Source: Plantactinospora sp. BC1
GTDB lineage: Bacteria; Actinomycetota; Actinomycetes; Mycobacteriales; Micromonosporaceae
Length of the DNA stretch: 64,000 nt
Direction: 5' to 3'
NCBI RefSeq assembly: GCF_003030345.1
Contig: NZ_CP028158.1
Coordinates: 124,001 to 188,000, forward strand
In this document: positions 34,027 to 42,892 of the stretch, piece after piece
How the letters are laid out: each line of letters opens with the position of its first letter
Position numbering within the stretch: position 1 is the stretch's first letter
Program-made: the position numbers and the translations under genes
The notes under the pieces: model-generated
What the model was told of the DNA's origin: nothing
The model's input: only the letters and a program-made list of their open reading frames with translations
The model's database searches: none

Positions 34027-35667
34027 TCAGCCGTGTTCCTTCTGGTACCGGTCGTACGCCTGCTGCACCTTCTCCATGTAGGAGTCCATGTTCTTGCCCT
34101 TGAGTTCGGTCAGGTAGGCGTCCCACTGGGCGAGGTCCCGCTGCCCGAGGATGAACTGAAGGGTCGCCTGGTAGACGAAGTCCCGCAGCGGCGTCGCCCA
34201 GAGCGATATCTGCTCGCGCTCCTCGTCGGTGAACGGGAAGGGCGGCATCACCGCCCGCGGCTGCCGGGCGTTCATCACCTTCTGGAACTCCTGCTCCTCG
34301 GGGGAGAAGAAGGCCTGCACCAGTTCCGGCTTTCCGCCGTAGGCGAAGATGCCGTTGTAGAAGCCGAAGTCCTTCTGCAGGTGCTTCGGCGCCTTGGGGT
34401 TGAGCGCGATGACCCGGACGTCCGGCGACAGGGTGTACTTGCCGGAGGCGTCCTTGGTGAAGGTGGTGCCCTCCACGCCGAGCCGGGCGAACTCCTGCCC
34501 AGCGTCGGAGTAGAACAGCCAGTCGATGAACTGCATCATGGCGACGAAGTTCTTGCTGTCCCGGGCCTTCTTCGAGATCATGACGCCGTTCTCCAGCCTG
34601 CCGGCCGGGTTGATCTCGCCGGCCGGGCCGATCGGCAGCGGGATCTTCGTCAGCGTCGCGTTCGGCAGGGTCTTCGCCAGGTCCGGACGGTAGTCGTTGT
34701 CCAGGGTCTGCGCGTTGCTGCTGATCACGAACGACTTGCCGTTGGCGAGCTTCTGCCGGGCGTTGTCGTCGGTCTGGGTGAAGGTCTCCGGGTCGAGCAG
34801 CCCCTCCTTCACCAGCTTGTTGAGGTAGGTCAGCATGTCCCGGTACTTCTCGCTGGCGCCGGTGTAGAAGAGCTTCTTGGCGCTCGCGTCCCAGCTCACG
34901 TGCTGGAAGTTCCAGCCGGCACCCTCCAGGCCGTACGAGGCGGCGAGGATGTTCAGCAGGTTGCCGGCCGGGTTGGGCTGGCTGAACCGGTCGGAGAAGG
35001 GGAAGGTGTTGGGGTACTTCGCCTTCATCGCCTTGAGCACGGTGTAGAGCTCGTCCCAGGTCTTCGGGATCTCCAGGTTGAGTTCCTTGAGAATGTCCGT
35101 CCGGATCGCCAGCGAGTAGTCGTGCCAGGGCTTCTCGTGCAACCCGGGGAGCAGATAGAATTTGCCGTCCGCCTGCCGCCGCTGGTTGATCTCAGGAGCC
35201 AGGTTCCACTTCTCGATCTTGTCCTTGAAGTTCGGCATCAGGTCGAGATAGTCGCTGACCGGCAGGATCGCGCCGGAGGAGACGAAGGTGTCCTCCTGGC
35301 TCGGGTAGGTCTTCGGGATGATCATCGGTGCGTCGCCGGCACCGATCAGCAGACTGCGCTTCTGCTCGTAGTCGCTCAGCGGTACGGAGACCGGTTCGAG
35401 CGTGACGTTGGTCCGCTTGTTCAGCTCGGTCCAGAACAGCCAGTCGGCCTTGTAGGGGTAGTTCGGGTGGTTGTTGTAGAGCATGGAGAACGACACCGGT
35501 TCGGTCGCCTTGAACTGCTGGTTGACACCGTATTCGGCCATCGCCCCGGCGCGGTTCTCCGAGAGGTCCTCAGCCTCGCCCTCGTCGCCACTGCCGCAGG
35601 CGACGAGCGAGAGAGTGAGCGCGCCGGCAGCGACCACCGCTGCTCGGCGCCGGGCTCGTTGGAACAT
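34027..35667 (-). CDS. Solute-binding lipoprotein of an aldouronate-type ABC importer
   Basis: This 546-residue lipoprotein has a signal peptide with the lipobox LSLVACGSG. It is of the long LplA/YtcQ type (about 540 residues), with family stretches such as ADWLFWTELNKRTNV, GDAPMIIPKTYPSQEDTF and VAMMQFIDWLFYSDAGQEF. It catches oligosaccharides outside the membrane and delivers them to the two permeases encoded upstream. By context with GH67 and GH39 the ligand is probably aldouronic acid (methylglucurono-xylo-oligosaccharide). The ATG at 35667 has GAAAGGAAG 5 nt upstream. No ATPase gene is nearby, so a shared MsiK-type ATPase is likely. Confidence 0.92.
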   Translation of the reverse strand: MFQRARRRAAVVAAGALTLSLVACGSGDEGEAEDLSENRAGAMAEYGVNQQFKATEPVSFSMLYNNHPNYPYKADWLFWTELNKRTNVTLEPVSVPLSDYEQKRSLLIGAGDAPMIIPKTYPSQEDTFVSSGAILPVSDYLDLMPNFKDKIEKWNLAPEINQRRQADGKFYLLPGLHEKPWHDYSLAIRTDILKELNLEIPKTWDELYTVLKAMKAKYPNTFPFSDRFSQPNPAGNLLNILAASYGLEGAGWNFQHVSWDASAKKLFYTGASEKYRDMLTYLNKLVKEGLLDPETFTQTDDNARQKLANGKSFVISSNAQTLDNDYRPDLAKTLPNATLTKIPLPIGPAGEINPAGRLENGVMISKKARDSKNFVAMMQFIDWLFYSDAGQEFARLGVEGTTFTKDASGKYTLSPDVRVIALNPKAPKHLQKDFGFYNGIFAYGGKPELVQAFFSPEEQEFQKVMNARQPRAVMPPFPFTDEEREQISLWATPLRDFVYQATLQFILGQRDLAQWDAYLTELKGKNMDSYMEKVQQAYDRYQKEHG

Positions 35668-35723
35668 CAGGCTTCCTTTCGCTGGTGGTTCGTGGGTTCG
35701 ACGGCTCACTCCCGCCTGCCGGA

Positions 35724-36686
35724 CTATCCCTTCACCGCGCCGAGCATCACGCCCGACACGAAGTACCGCTGGACGAAGGGGTAGACCAACAGGATGGGCA
35801 GGGTGGTGAGCACGATGGTCACGGCCTTGAGCGTCGCCTCGGCCTGTACCTCGTTCGCCTCGGTGACGGCGCCGACGTTCTCCGCGCCGACGGCTCCGGC
35901 GATCAGGTTGCGCAGATAGACGGTGACCGGCAGCAGGTCCTGCCGATCCATGTAGAGGAACGCGGAGAACCACGAGTTCCAGAAGGAGACGGCGTAGAAG
36001 AGGATCATCGTGGCGATCACCGCCTTCGACAGCGGCAGCACGATCCGCAGCAGGATGCCGTACGTGTTCAGCCCGTCGACGGCCGCGGCCTCCTCCAGGT
36101 CCACCGGCAGGCTCTCGAAGAACGCCTTCATGACCAGCAGGTTGAAGACACTGATCGCGTTCGGCAGCACGATCGCCCAGATGGTGTTCGTCATGCCCAG
36201 GCTGCTGATCAGGACGTAGTTCGGGATCAGCCCGCCGTTGAAGAACATGGTGAAGACCGCGATGCCGATCAGCACGGTGCGGCCCTTGAGGTGGTGCTTG
36301 GAAAGCACGTACGCGAAACAGGTGGTCAGCACCATCGCGATGATGGTGGCGACGACGGTGTAGACCACGGTGTTCCGGTAGTTGGTCCAGAACAGCGAGT
36401 CCTTCATCACCAGCGCGTACGTGTCGGTGTTGAAGCCGCGCGGCACCACGGTGACCTGGCCGGCGATGATGTACGCCTCGTCGCTGAGCGACCGGGCCAC
36501 GATGTTCAGGAACGGGTAGAGCGTCACCACCACCACGCCGGTCAGCACGATGGCGTTGAACACCTGGAAGACCCGGTAGCCCCGGGTGTCCTGGATGCCG
36601 CGCCGCCGACGGGGCCGGCCGAGCCGCTCGGCGGCCCGCTCCGGGTCGGCGGCCTCGGGCGCGACGGTGCTGGAATCCACGGTCAC
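35724..36686 (-). CDS. ABC sugar permease, YtcP type
   Basis: This 320-residue CUT1 permease has six membrane helices and the EAA loop LEEAAAVDGLNTYGILLRIVLPLSKAV (split by DGLNTY). The segment TMFFNGGLIPNYVLI is typical of YtcP proteins. It forms the channel with the LplB-type partner. The GTG at 36686 overlaps the stop of the partner gene (GTGA). The binding-protein gene follows after 56 bp. Confidence 0.92.
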   Translation of the reverse strand: MTVDSSTVAPEAADPERAAERLGRPRRRRGIQDTRGYRVFQVFNAIVLTGVVVVTLYPFLNIVARSLSDEAYIIAGQVTVVPRGFNTDTYALVMKDSLFWTNYRNTVVYTVVATIIAMVLTTCFAYVLSKHHLKGRTVLIGIAVFTMFFNGGLIPNYVLISSLGMTNTIWAIVLPNAISVFNLLVMKAFFESLPVDLEEAAAVDGLNTYGILLRIVLPLSKAVIATMILFYAVSFWNSWFSAFLYMDRQDLLPVTVYLRNLIAGAVGAENVGAVTEANEVQAEATLKAVTIVLTTLPILLVYPFVQRYFVSGVMLGAVKG

Positions 36687-37678
36687 CACAGGCTCGTCCC
36701 CACTGTGCGGCGAGAGATCGCGTTCGCGGACAGGATCAGGGCCAGCCCGATCACGGCCTCGAAGAGTCCGATCGCGGCGGCATAGCTGAAGTTGCTCGAC
36801 TGGAACGCCATCCGGAACAGGTAGGTCGAGATCACGTCCGCTGTCGGGTACGTCAACGGGTTGTAGAGCAGCAGGATCTTCTCGAAGCCGACCGCCATGA
36901 AGGTGCCGATGTTGAGGATCAGCAGCGTGACCATCGTCGGCCGGATGCCGGGCAGCGTGACGTGCCAGGTCTGCTTCCACCGGTTGGCGCCGTCGATCCG
37001 GGCCGCCTCGTAGAGGTTGTCGTCGATCGTGGTCAGGGCGGCGAGGTAGAGGATCGTGCCCCAGCCGACCGTCTGCCACACCTCCGAGGTGACGTAGATG
37101 GTCCGGAACCACTCCGGCCGTTGCAGGAACGGCACGGCGTCGCCGCCGGTGAGCTTGACCAGCTGGTTCACCGTGCCGTCGGTGGAGAGCAGCTGCATCA
37201 CCATCGCGGCGACGATCACGATCGACAGGAAGTGCGGCAGGTAGGAGACGGACTGGACGAAGCGCTTGAGCTTGCGGGTCCGGACCTCGTTGAGCAGCAG
37301 CGCCAGGATGACCGGCAGCGGGAAGCAGACCACCAGGGTCAACGTGCCCAGGATCAGGGTGTTGGTGAAGACCTCCCAGAACGTCGGGTCCGAGAGGAAC
37401 ATCTTCACGTAGCGCAGGCCGACCCAGTACTCGCCGAAGATGTTGCCGCCGGGCTGGAAGCGCCGGAACGCGATGATGTTGCCCAGCATCGGCAGGTATC
37501 GGAAGACCAGGAAGAAGAGCAGCGGCAGCAGCGCCAGCGAGTAGAGCTGCCAGTCCCGGCGTATCGCCTGCCGCCACGTCCGGCGGTGCTTGCGGGACCG
37601 GCGCCCGGTCGCCCCGGCGGCCGGTCGGTCGGACTCGACGGTCACGGGCGGTGGGCCCGCGGTCATGGGCGCACTCAT
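36683..37678 (-). CDS. ABC sugar permease, LplB type
   Basis: This 331-residue permease has a charged N-terminal leader (GRRSRKHRRTWRQAIRRDW) and six membrane helices. Family motifs include RYLPMLGNIIAFRRF, SVSYLPHFLSIVIVAAMVMQ and the EAA loop NLYEAARIDGANRWKQTW. It pairs with the YtcP-type subunit. It is the first gene of the xylan-oligosaccharide operon; the ATG at 37678 is about 205 bp downstream of a CGAAACTTTCG operator. Confidence 0.92.
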   Translation of the reverse strand: MSAPMTAGPPPVTVESDRPAAGATGRRSRKHRRTWRQAIRRDWQLYSLALLPLLFFLVFRYLPMLGNIIAFRRFQPGGNIFGEYWVGLRYVKMFLSDPTFWEVFTNTLILGTLTLVVCFPLPVILALLLNEVRTRKLKRFVQSVSYLPHFLSIVIVAAMVMQLLSTDGTVNQLVKLTGGDAVPFLQRPEWFRTIYVTSEVWQTVGWGTILYLAALTTIDDNLYEAARIDGANRWKQTWHVTLPGIRPTMVTLLILNIGTFMAVGFEKILLLYNPLTYPTADVISTYLFRMAFQSSNFSYAAAIGLFEAVIGLALILSANAISRRTVGTSLW

Positions 37679-37882
37679 CGGCGTACCTCCGCAACTGTGG
37701 GCGGGAGCGGGCCGGTTTCCTCGCCGGAGGCGTCGGTGCCGCGCAGTCGCGGATCGCGCCGCGGCACGGCGGTCCCCGTCGTGGCGCGGTCGGCCACGGG
37801 CAACTGGCTCTTCATGCCACCCCTTCGGGCCGACGCGCCACCGTCCGGTCGGGACGGTGAAGCTGTCAGGCCGGCGAGTCTT

Positions 37883-37893
37883 CGAAACTTTCG
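37883..37893. promoter_or_regulatory. LacI-type operator CGAAACTTTCG
   Basis: A palindrome of two CGAAA arms around one base, upstream of the permease operon. Sites of this form are known for xylosidase regulators (BxlR type) in streptomycetes. Confidence 0.78.
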
Positions 37894-38074
37894 GCAATAT
37901 CCGCGTTACCTGTGCGGGGCAACCTATGCGGCGTAGCGAAGATGTGTCAAGGGTGTCTGAACTGCTGGATCCGTGACCACACCGCATATCGTGCGTAGAG
38001 CGGTCCGGACGGTCAACCGGATCCCACTGCATTGTCGAACCCGGGTCCGCCCGGCCGGTGTTAGGGTTTCGCAC

Positions 38075-38085
38075 CGAAAGTTTCG
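38075..38085. promoter_or_regulatory. LacI-type operator CGAAAGTTTCG
   Basis: The second copy of the CGAAA-N-TTTCG palindrome, about 20 bp before the lacI ATG at 38107, where binding would allow autoregulation. Confidence 0.78.
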
Positions 38086-38106
38086 GATAGTTGCGGGAGG
38101 GTGTCG

Positions 38107-39144
38107 ATGACGAGGTCCCGACGGATCGTCAGTACCGGTGCCGCGACGATCGCGACCATCGCCGACGAGGTCGGGGTCTCCCTGACGACCGTCTCCAAGG
38201 TCCTCAACGGCCGCTCGGACGTGGCGCCCGAAACCCGGGCCCGGGTCGAGGCCAGCCTCGAACGGCACCGGTACCGCCGCCGCGCGAAGCGCCAACCGAG
38301 CGCGGTGGAGCAGATCGACCTGGTCTTCCACGAACTCGACTCCGGCTGGGCGACGCAGATCATCCACGGTGTGCAGGCGGTGACCAACACCGCGAACGTC
38401 GGCGTGGTGCTCTCCCAGCTGGGTGGCCGGCACCGCCCCTCGGCGCAGTGGTTGGAGGGTGTGCTGCTGCGGCGGCCGCTCGGGGTGCTGCTGGTGCTCT
38501 GCCACCTCACCGAGCCGCAGCGGCAGCAGCTCGCGCGCCGGTCGATTCCGCTGGTGGTGATCGACACCGACAGTGCGACCTCGGCCTCGGTGCCGACGGT
38601 GGGCTCCAACAACTGGAACGGTGGCCTGCTCGCCACCCGGCACCTGCTGGAGCTGGGCCACCGCCGGGTCGCCTGCGTCTCCGGTCCGGAGGACGTACTG
38701 TGCAGCCGGGCCCGGGCCGCCGGATTCCGCTCGGCACACGACGAGGCCGGCATCCCGGTCGACCCCGATCTGGTCCGGTACGGCATGTTCTCCGCGCAGG
38801 CCGGCTACCAGTACGGGATGGAGCTGTTGACCCGGCCCGACCGGCCCACGGCGATCTTCGCCGGCTCCGACATGCAGGCCCTGGGCGTGCTCCGCGCCGC
38901 CCGGCAGCTCAACCTCGACGTGCCGGCGGACCTCTCGGTGATCGGTTACGACGACCTGCCGGTGGCCTCCTGGATCGGCCCGGCCCTCACCACGGTCAAC
39001 CAGCCGCTGCGGGACATGGCCGGCACCGCGACGCAGATGCTGCTCGACCTGGCCCGGGGGGCGGAACTCTCGACCAGCCGGATCGACCTCGTCACCGAGC
39101 TGGTGGTCCGGGAGAGCACCGCGCCGCCCCGGCAGCGCGGCTGA
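38107..39144 (+). CDS. LacI-family regulator of xylo-oligosaccharide use
   Basis: This 345-residue repressor has a LacI helix-turn-helix (TIATIADEVGVSLTTVSKVLNG) followed by a periplasmic-binding-like ligand domain with SVIGYDDLPVASWIGPALTTV near the end. The N-terminus and ligand domain resemble BxlR-type regulators. The ATG at 38107 is preferred over a GTG at 38101 because GGGAGG lies 6 nt before it. Two operators with the CGAAA-N-TTTCG form lie between it and the divergent transport operon. It probably represses both until a xylo-oligosaccharide or aldouronate binds. Confidence 0.93.
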   Translation: MTRSRRIVSTGAATIATIADEVGVSLTTVSKVLNGRSDVAPETRARVEASLERHRYRRRAKRQPSAVEQIDLVFHELDSGWATQIIHGVQAVTNTANVGVVLSQLGGRHRPSAQWLEGVLLRRPLGVLLVLCHLTEPQRQQLARRSIPLVVIDTDSATSASVPTVGSNNWNGGLLATRHLLELGHRRVACVSGPEDVLCSRARAAGFRSAHDEAGIPVDPDLVRYGMFSAQAGYQYGMELLTRPDRPTAIFAGSDMQALGVLRAARQLNLDVPADLSVIGYDDLPVASWIGPALTTVNQPLRDMAGTATQMLLDLARGAELSTSRIDLVTELVVRESTAPPRQRG

Positions 39145-39230
39145 GCCCGGCTGCTCTGGTCGACCGGCCGGACCCCGAACGCCGCCGTCGCGCCGCCGGC
39201 CGCCCGGTCACACCGGCGCCGGGCCGGCGG

Positions 39231-40145
39231 TCACCAGTCGGCGTCCTGGCACACCTTGTGCGTGGTGGGCGGCTCGATCTGCAGGGTGCAGTGGTCGATG
39301 CCGAAGCCGTCGTGCAGCCGGGCACGCGCGGCGGCGAGCACCGGGGCGAGGTCGGCGCCCGGGGCCAGGGCGAGGTGCGCGGAGGCGACGTCCATCCCGG
39401 AGGTGAGGGTCCAGACGTGCAGGTCGTGCACGCCGGTGACCCCGGGTACCCCGGTCAGGCTGGTCGCCACGGCGGCGACGTCGATGTGCGGCGGTGCCGC
39501 CTGCACCAGTACCCGGACCGCGACCCGGGCCAGTTGCCAGGTGCGGGGCAGGATGAAGAGGCCGACGGCGACCGCGACGACCAGGTCGGCGTAGCGCCAG
39601 CCGGTGGTGGCGATGACCACGGCGGCGACGATCACCCCGACCGAGCCGAGCAGGTCGCCGAGCACCTCCAGATAGGCGCCCCGGACGTTGAGGCTCTCCT
39701 TGGCACCGGCGCGCAGCAGCAGGAACGCCACGACGTTGGCGGCGAGACCGACGACCGCGACTGCCAGCATCGGCCCGGCCCGCACCTCGGGAGGGTCGTC
39801 GAACCGGCGTACCGCCTCGACGATCACGAAGATCGCCACCCCGGAGAGGAGTACGGCGTTGGCCAGCGCGGCGAGCACCTCCAGCCGGTAGAGGCCGAAG
39901 GTGCGGTGGGCGTGCCGGGCGGCCCGGCTGGCGGCGGTGATCGCGGCCAGCGCCAGGCCGATGCCGAGCACGTCGGTGAACATGTGGCCGGCGTCGGAGA
40001 GCAGCGCCAGCGAACCGGTCCACCAGGCCGCCCCCGCCTCCAGCAGCAGTACGGTGCCGAGGACGGCCACCGCGGCCCAGAGTGGCCTGCGATGACGCTC
40101 GCCGGCCCGCATCGCCTGGCCGCCGTGGTCGTGACCCGCGCCCAT
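39231..40145 (-). CDS. Cation diffusion facilitator metal exporter (CzcD/ZitB type)
   Basis: This 304-residue antiporter has six membrane helices and a C-terminal cytoplasmic domain (GVHDLHVWTLTSGMDVASAHL). Helix 2 has SDAGHMFTD, with the Asp/His/Asp ligands. Helix 5 reads YLEVLGDLLGSVG, so the H-x-x-x-D pair of ZitB-type exporters is E-x-x-x-D here, which may change metal choice. His residues are found at the N-terminus (GAGHDHGGQ). It should export zinc or a similar divalent ion in exchange for protons. A palindrome typical of metal sensors lies 47 bp upstream of the ATG at 40145. Confidence 0.92.
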   Translation of the reverse strand: MGAGHDHGGQAMRAGERHRRPLWAAVAVLGTVLLLEAGAAWWTGSLALLSDAGHMFTDVLGIGLALAAITAASRAARHAHRTFGLYRLEVLAALANAVLLSGVAIFVIVEAVRRFDDPPEVRAGPMLAVAVVGLAANVVAFLLLRAGAKESLNVRGAYLEVLGDLLGSVGVIVAAVVIATTGWRYADLVVAVAVGLFILPRTWQLARVAVRVLVQAAPPHIDVAAVATSLTGVPGVTGVHDLHVWTLTSGMDVASAHLALAPGADLAPVLAAARARLHDGFGIDHCTLQIEPPTTHKVCQDADW

Positions 40146-40191
40146 CTGCCCAGCCTCCCGCCGCCGACGCCGTCGCAGCCAACATATGCGG

Positions 40192-40203
40192 ACATTGCAA
40201 TGT
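40192..40203. promoter_or_regulatory. Candidate metal-sensor operator (ACATTGCAATGT)
   Basis: A perfect 12-bp palindrome upstream of the CDF exporter gene in an AT-rich patch. Its position and AT-rich form suit an ArsR/SmtB-family repressor site, but no sensor gene is close by. Confidence 0.5.
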
Positions 40204-40219
40204 GTGCAAGTTGAAACTG

Positions 40220-40267
40220 GATGCCGATGCCGATGCCGATGCCGATGCCGATGCCGATGCCGATGCC
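40220..40267. repeat. Hexanucleotide microsatellite (GATGCC)8
   Basis: Eight perfect copies of GATGCC followed by a degenerate stretch (GGTGCC, GCTGTC, GGTGCC and similar) up to about 40315. It lies between the stop of the siderophore-binding protein gene and the exporter promoter. Confidence 0.95.
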
Positions 40268-40317
40268 GGTGCCGCTGTCGATGCGGTGCCGGTGCCGATC
40301 CCGCTGCCGGTTCCGGT

Positions 40318-41334
40318 TCAGCTCAGCGGCTTCGCCCTGTTCAGCCAGGCCGCCACGTCGCGGTAGATCGGCGCGTTGGCCAGGTAGCTGAACGGGGCGG
40401 CCGGCTTCCAGGGGTAGACCTGACCGGCCCTGACCGCCGGCAGGTTCGTCCAGGTCGGGATCTTCTCGGCCTTGCCCGCCACGCTGGTCACCTCCCGGCT
40501 GTCGAAGATGATGGCGTCGGCGGGGAAGCCGCCGATCTGCTCCCAACTGATCTCCTGGAAGTACTCGCCGTGCCCGAGTCGCCGGGACGGCAGCACGAAC
40601 CGCATCCCGAGGGCGGCCAGGTGCTTCAGGTCGGGGTGGGCGTTCGGGTCGGCGACGTAGAACTTCTCCGGGTCGCGGGAGATGGCGAGTACCCGCAGTC
40701 CGGGCTTTGCCGCGATCGCCGCCTTCACCTCGGCGACCGCCGCGTCGAAGTCGGCCCGGGCCGCCTTCACCGGCCCGGCCTCGGGGTCGGCGCCGAGTTG
40801 CGTGGCGAGCGCCATGAAGCCGTCGATGATCTGCGGCAGGTCGAGACCGGGCATCTTCATCCCGATCGACGGGGCGAGCGCGTCGACCTCGTCGACACTG
40901 GCCTGCGGGATGTACCAGAGGGTCTTGTCGTCGAAGGAGAGGTCGACCAGGAGTTCCGGGCGCAGTGCGGCGTACCGCTCCAGGTTGAACTCGCCCCAGG
41001 TCGATCCGACCACCTCCAGGCGGTCCAGTTCGATGTTCCCGGCCTGGTAGTTGAGCTTGCCGTCGGTGGTGCCCAGCTCCCCGTACACCCCGGTCACCCG
41101 GAAGCCGGCGTCCCAGAGCGCGGCGGCGGCGCTGCTCTGCGCGACCACCCTGGTCGGCCGGCCGGCCAGCTCGACGGTCCGGCCCCGCCCGTCGGTGTAG
41201 CGGAACGGCTGGCTGCCGGCGGACGGGCCGGCGCCGGGGGAGCCGGCGTCGCCGCAGGCGGCCAGCCCGAGCAGTAGGCCGGTGGCGCCGGCGTAGCGCA
41301 GGAAGCCGCGCCGGTTCACGAGGTGCGCAGACAT
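40318..41334 (-). CDS. Iron-siderophore ABC transporter substrate-binding lipoprotein
   Basis: This 338-residue protein has a Tat-like signal with a lipobox (NRRGFLRYAG, then LGLAACGD). The mature part is of the FecB/FepB type: RTVELAGRPTRVV at the start, the long backbone helix region and GHGEYFQEISWEQIGGFPADAIIF near the end. It should bind a ferric siderophore or haem-like compound on the outside. An iron box at 41381-41399 lies 47 bp upstream of the ATG at 41334, pointing to IdeR/DmdR control. No permease genes are adjacent, so it must share a transporter encoded elsewhere. Confidence 0.9.
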   Translation of the reverse strand: MSAHLVNRRGFLRYAGATGLLLGLAACGDAGSPGAGPSAGSQPFRYTDGRGRTVELAGRPTRVVAQSSAAAALWDAGFRVTGVYGELGTTDGKLNYQAGNIELDRLEVVGSTWGEFNLERYAALRPELLVDLSFDDKTLWYIPQASVDEVDALAPSIGMKMPGLDLPQIIDGFMALATQLGADPEAGPVKAARADFDAAVAEVKAAIAAKPGLRVLAISRDPEKFYVADPNAHPDLKHLAALGMRFVLPSRRLGHGEYFQEISWEQIGGFPADAIIFDSREVTSVAGKAEKIPTWTNLPAVRAGQVYPWKPAAPFSYLANAPIYRDVAAWLNRAKPLS

Positions 41335-41380
41335 GTTTCTCCAGTCGTCTCGGGTGCGATGCGGTCCGGGGAGGGCGCCG

Positions 41381-41399
41381 TTAGGTTAGCCTGCCCTAA
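41381..41399. promoter_or_regulatory. IdeR/DtxR-type iron box
   Basis: TTAGGTTAGCCTGCCCTAA is close to the consensus TTAGGTTAGGCTAACCTAA (16 of 19 by eye). It is placed just upstream of the siderophore-binding lipoprotein gene. Confidence 0.88.
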
Positions 41400-41584
41400 G
41401 ACTCGCTGCGCAACCCCCTCGGCCTGGTCTTTTCGCTCGGTGACTCCGGCGACAACCGGAGTGGCGAACCCCGATGCTCGCGCGCCGACGGCCCGCGCGA
41501 CCGGGGGCCGGCGGGTCGGCGGGCTGGCGAACGAAGATCAAATATGCCGGGACGACGGGACGGGACGGGCGCGGCCGGCGCTGC

Positions 41585-42574
41585 TCAGGCGCTCTCCCGG
41601 AGGATCAGCTCGGACGGGTACGCGGTGGCCGGCGGCACCCAGGCCCGGTCGAGCACCGCCGTCGCGGCCGCCGTGGCGATCTGCTCGACCGGATGGCTCG
41701 CGGTGGTCAGGGCCGGCGCGCTCAGCGCGGCGAACGGCACGTCGTCGAAGCCGGCCACCGCGATGTCGCCCGGCACGTCGATCCCGCGCCGCCGCAGCAC
41801 GGCCAGCGCCCCGAGCGCCATCGCGTCGCTGTTCGCGAAGACCGCGTCGGTGTCCGGCCAGCGCTCCAGGATCGTCAGCATCGCGGCCTGGCCGGCGGGA
41901 GCGGTGAAGTCGCCCGGCACCAGCCGGATCGGCCGCCCCGCCGCCCGCATCGCCTCCCGGTAGGCGATGACGGGACGCCGGGAGCAGGGCATCCACTCCG
42001 GGCCGGTGATCATCGCGATCCGGCGGCGTCCCGAGGCGAGCAGGTGCCCGACGATGGTGCGGGCGGCCCCGCCGTTGTCGACGTCGAACGACGGTACGCT
42101 CCGGGAGCCGATCCCGATCGACACCGTACGGCCCTGAAGCCCGGTCGGTACCGCCGCCAGAATCGGTTCGGTGGTGTTGATCATCAGTACCCCACGGACG
42201 CCACGGTCCTCCGCCAACTGTCGCAGCCGGGCGGGTGCGTGCAGCGGCAGCCACTCCAGGGAGACCCCGACCTCCCGGGGTGCACAGACCTCGGCCGCGG
42301 CCCGGACCACCCGGTCGACGTACGGGTCGTGCAGCACCGTCGGCACCGTGCCGGCGACCGCCACCACCAGTCGTACCCCGGCACCGGTGGCCAGGGCCCG
42401 GGCGGCCGGGTCGGGTGCGTAGCCGAGTTGCGCGGCGGCCGCGACGACCCGGTCCCGGGCGGTCGCCGAGGCGGCACCGTATCCGGCGATGACGCGGGAG
42501 GCCGTCGACCGGGAGACTCCGGCGACCCGGGCCACGTCCTCCAGGGTGGCCCGGCGCGGCGCCCGGCTAGGCAC
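41585..42574 (-). CDS. LacI-family transcriptional regulator
   Basis: This 329-residue regulator has a LacI helix-turn-helix (TLEDVARVAGVSRSTASRVIAG) and a sugar-binding-like domain with FDVDNGGAARTIVGHLL and AVAGFDDVPFAALSAPALTT. The GTG at 42574 is preferred because GGGGAG lies 6 nt before it and the HTH then starts near residue 9. It is divergent from an MFS gene and may control it. A split inverted repeat with GAGAGCG arms in the spacer is a possible operator. Confidence 0.9.
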   Translation of the reverse strand: MPSRAPRRATLEDVARVAGVSRSTASRVIAGYGAASATARDRVVAAAAQLGYAPDPAARALATGAGVRLVVAVAGTVPTVLHDPYVDRVVRAAAEVCAPREVGVSLEWLPLHAPARLRQLAEDRGVRGVLMINTTEPILAAVPTGLQGRTVSIGIGSRSVPSFDVDNGGAARTIVGHLLASGRRRIAMITGPEWMPCSRRPVIAYREAMRAAGRPIRLVPGDFTAPAGQAAMLTILERWPDTDAVFANSDAMALGALAVLRRRGIDVPGDIAVAGFDDVPFAALSAPALTTASHPVEQIATAAATAVLDRAWVPPATAYPSELILRESA

Positions 42575-42892
42575 CCGGGCTCCCCGTGTCGCGCGAGCAG
42601 GGAGACGACGGGGTGGCGACGGAACGGCCTGGCTGACGCATGAGGGAATGATGCACCCGAGACGCACCCGTCCGCGAACGGGTTGCGCCGAGGCGGACGA
42701 GCGGCGGACCTGCGCTCTCGGGTTGCGTCGAGAGCGTTCCCAGGGGTGCGATCAATGGACCCTTCCGACCCGGACGGCGTGGCGGGCGCCACGGCTTCCA
42801 CCCGGCGGCCACGACTGACCGCCGGGAAGGGTGCGCAAGGGTGCACTCGGCGGCTCGCCGACGGGGGAGCCGAGGAAGCGGAGGGGTACCAG
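42575..42892. promoter_or_regulatory. Divergent spacer with candidate LacI operator
   Basis: A 318-bp stretch between the divergent lacI and MFS genes. CGCTCTC (42713-42719) and GAGAGCG (42730-42736) form an inverted repeat with a 10-bp spacer. I see no gene in it. Confidence 0.45.

Larger units (their letters stand above)
37679..38106. promoter_or_regulatory. Divergent control region of the aldouronate operon and its LacI gene
   Basis: A 428-bp non-coding stretch between the divergent permease and LacI genes. It holds two LacI-type palindromes (37883-37893 and 38075-38085) and an AT-richer centre. No gene was found in it. Confidence 0.7.

Noticed and set aside
32479-35784. Plus-strand open frame of about 1100 codons over the GH39 and binding-protein genes
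   Set aside because: Antisense shadow of genes with clear catalytic motifs and signal peptide.
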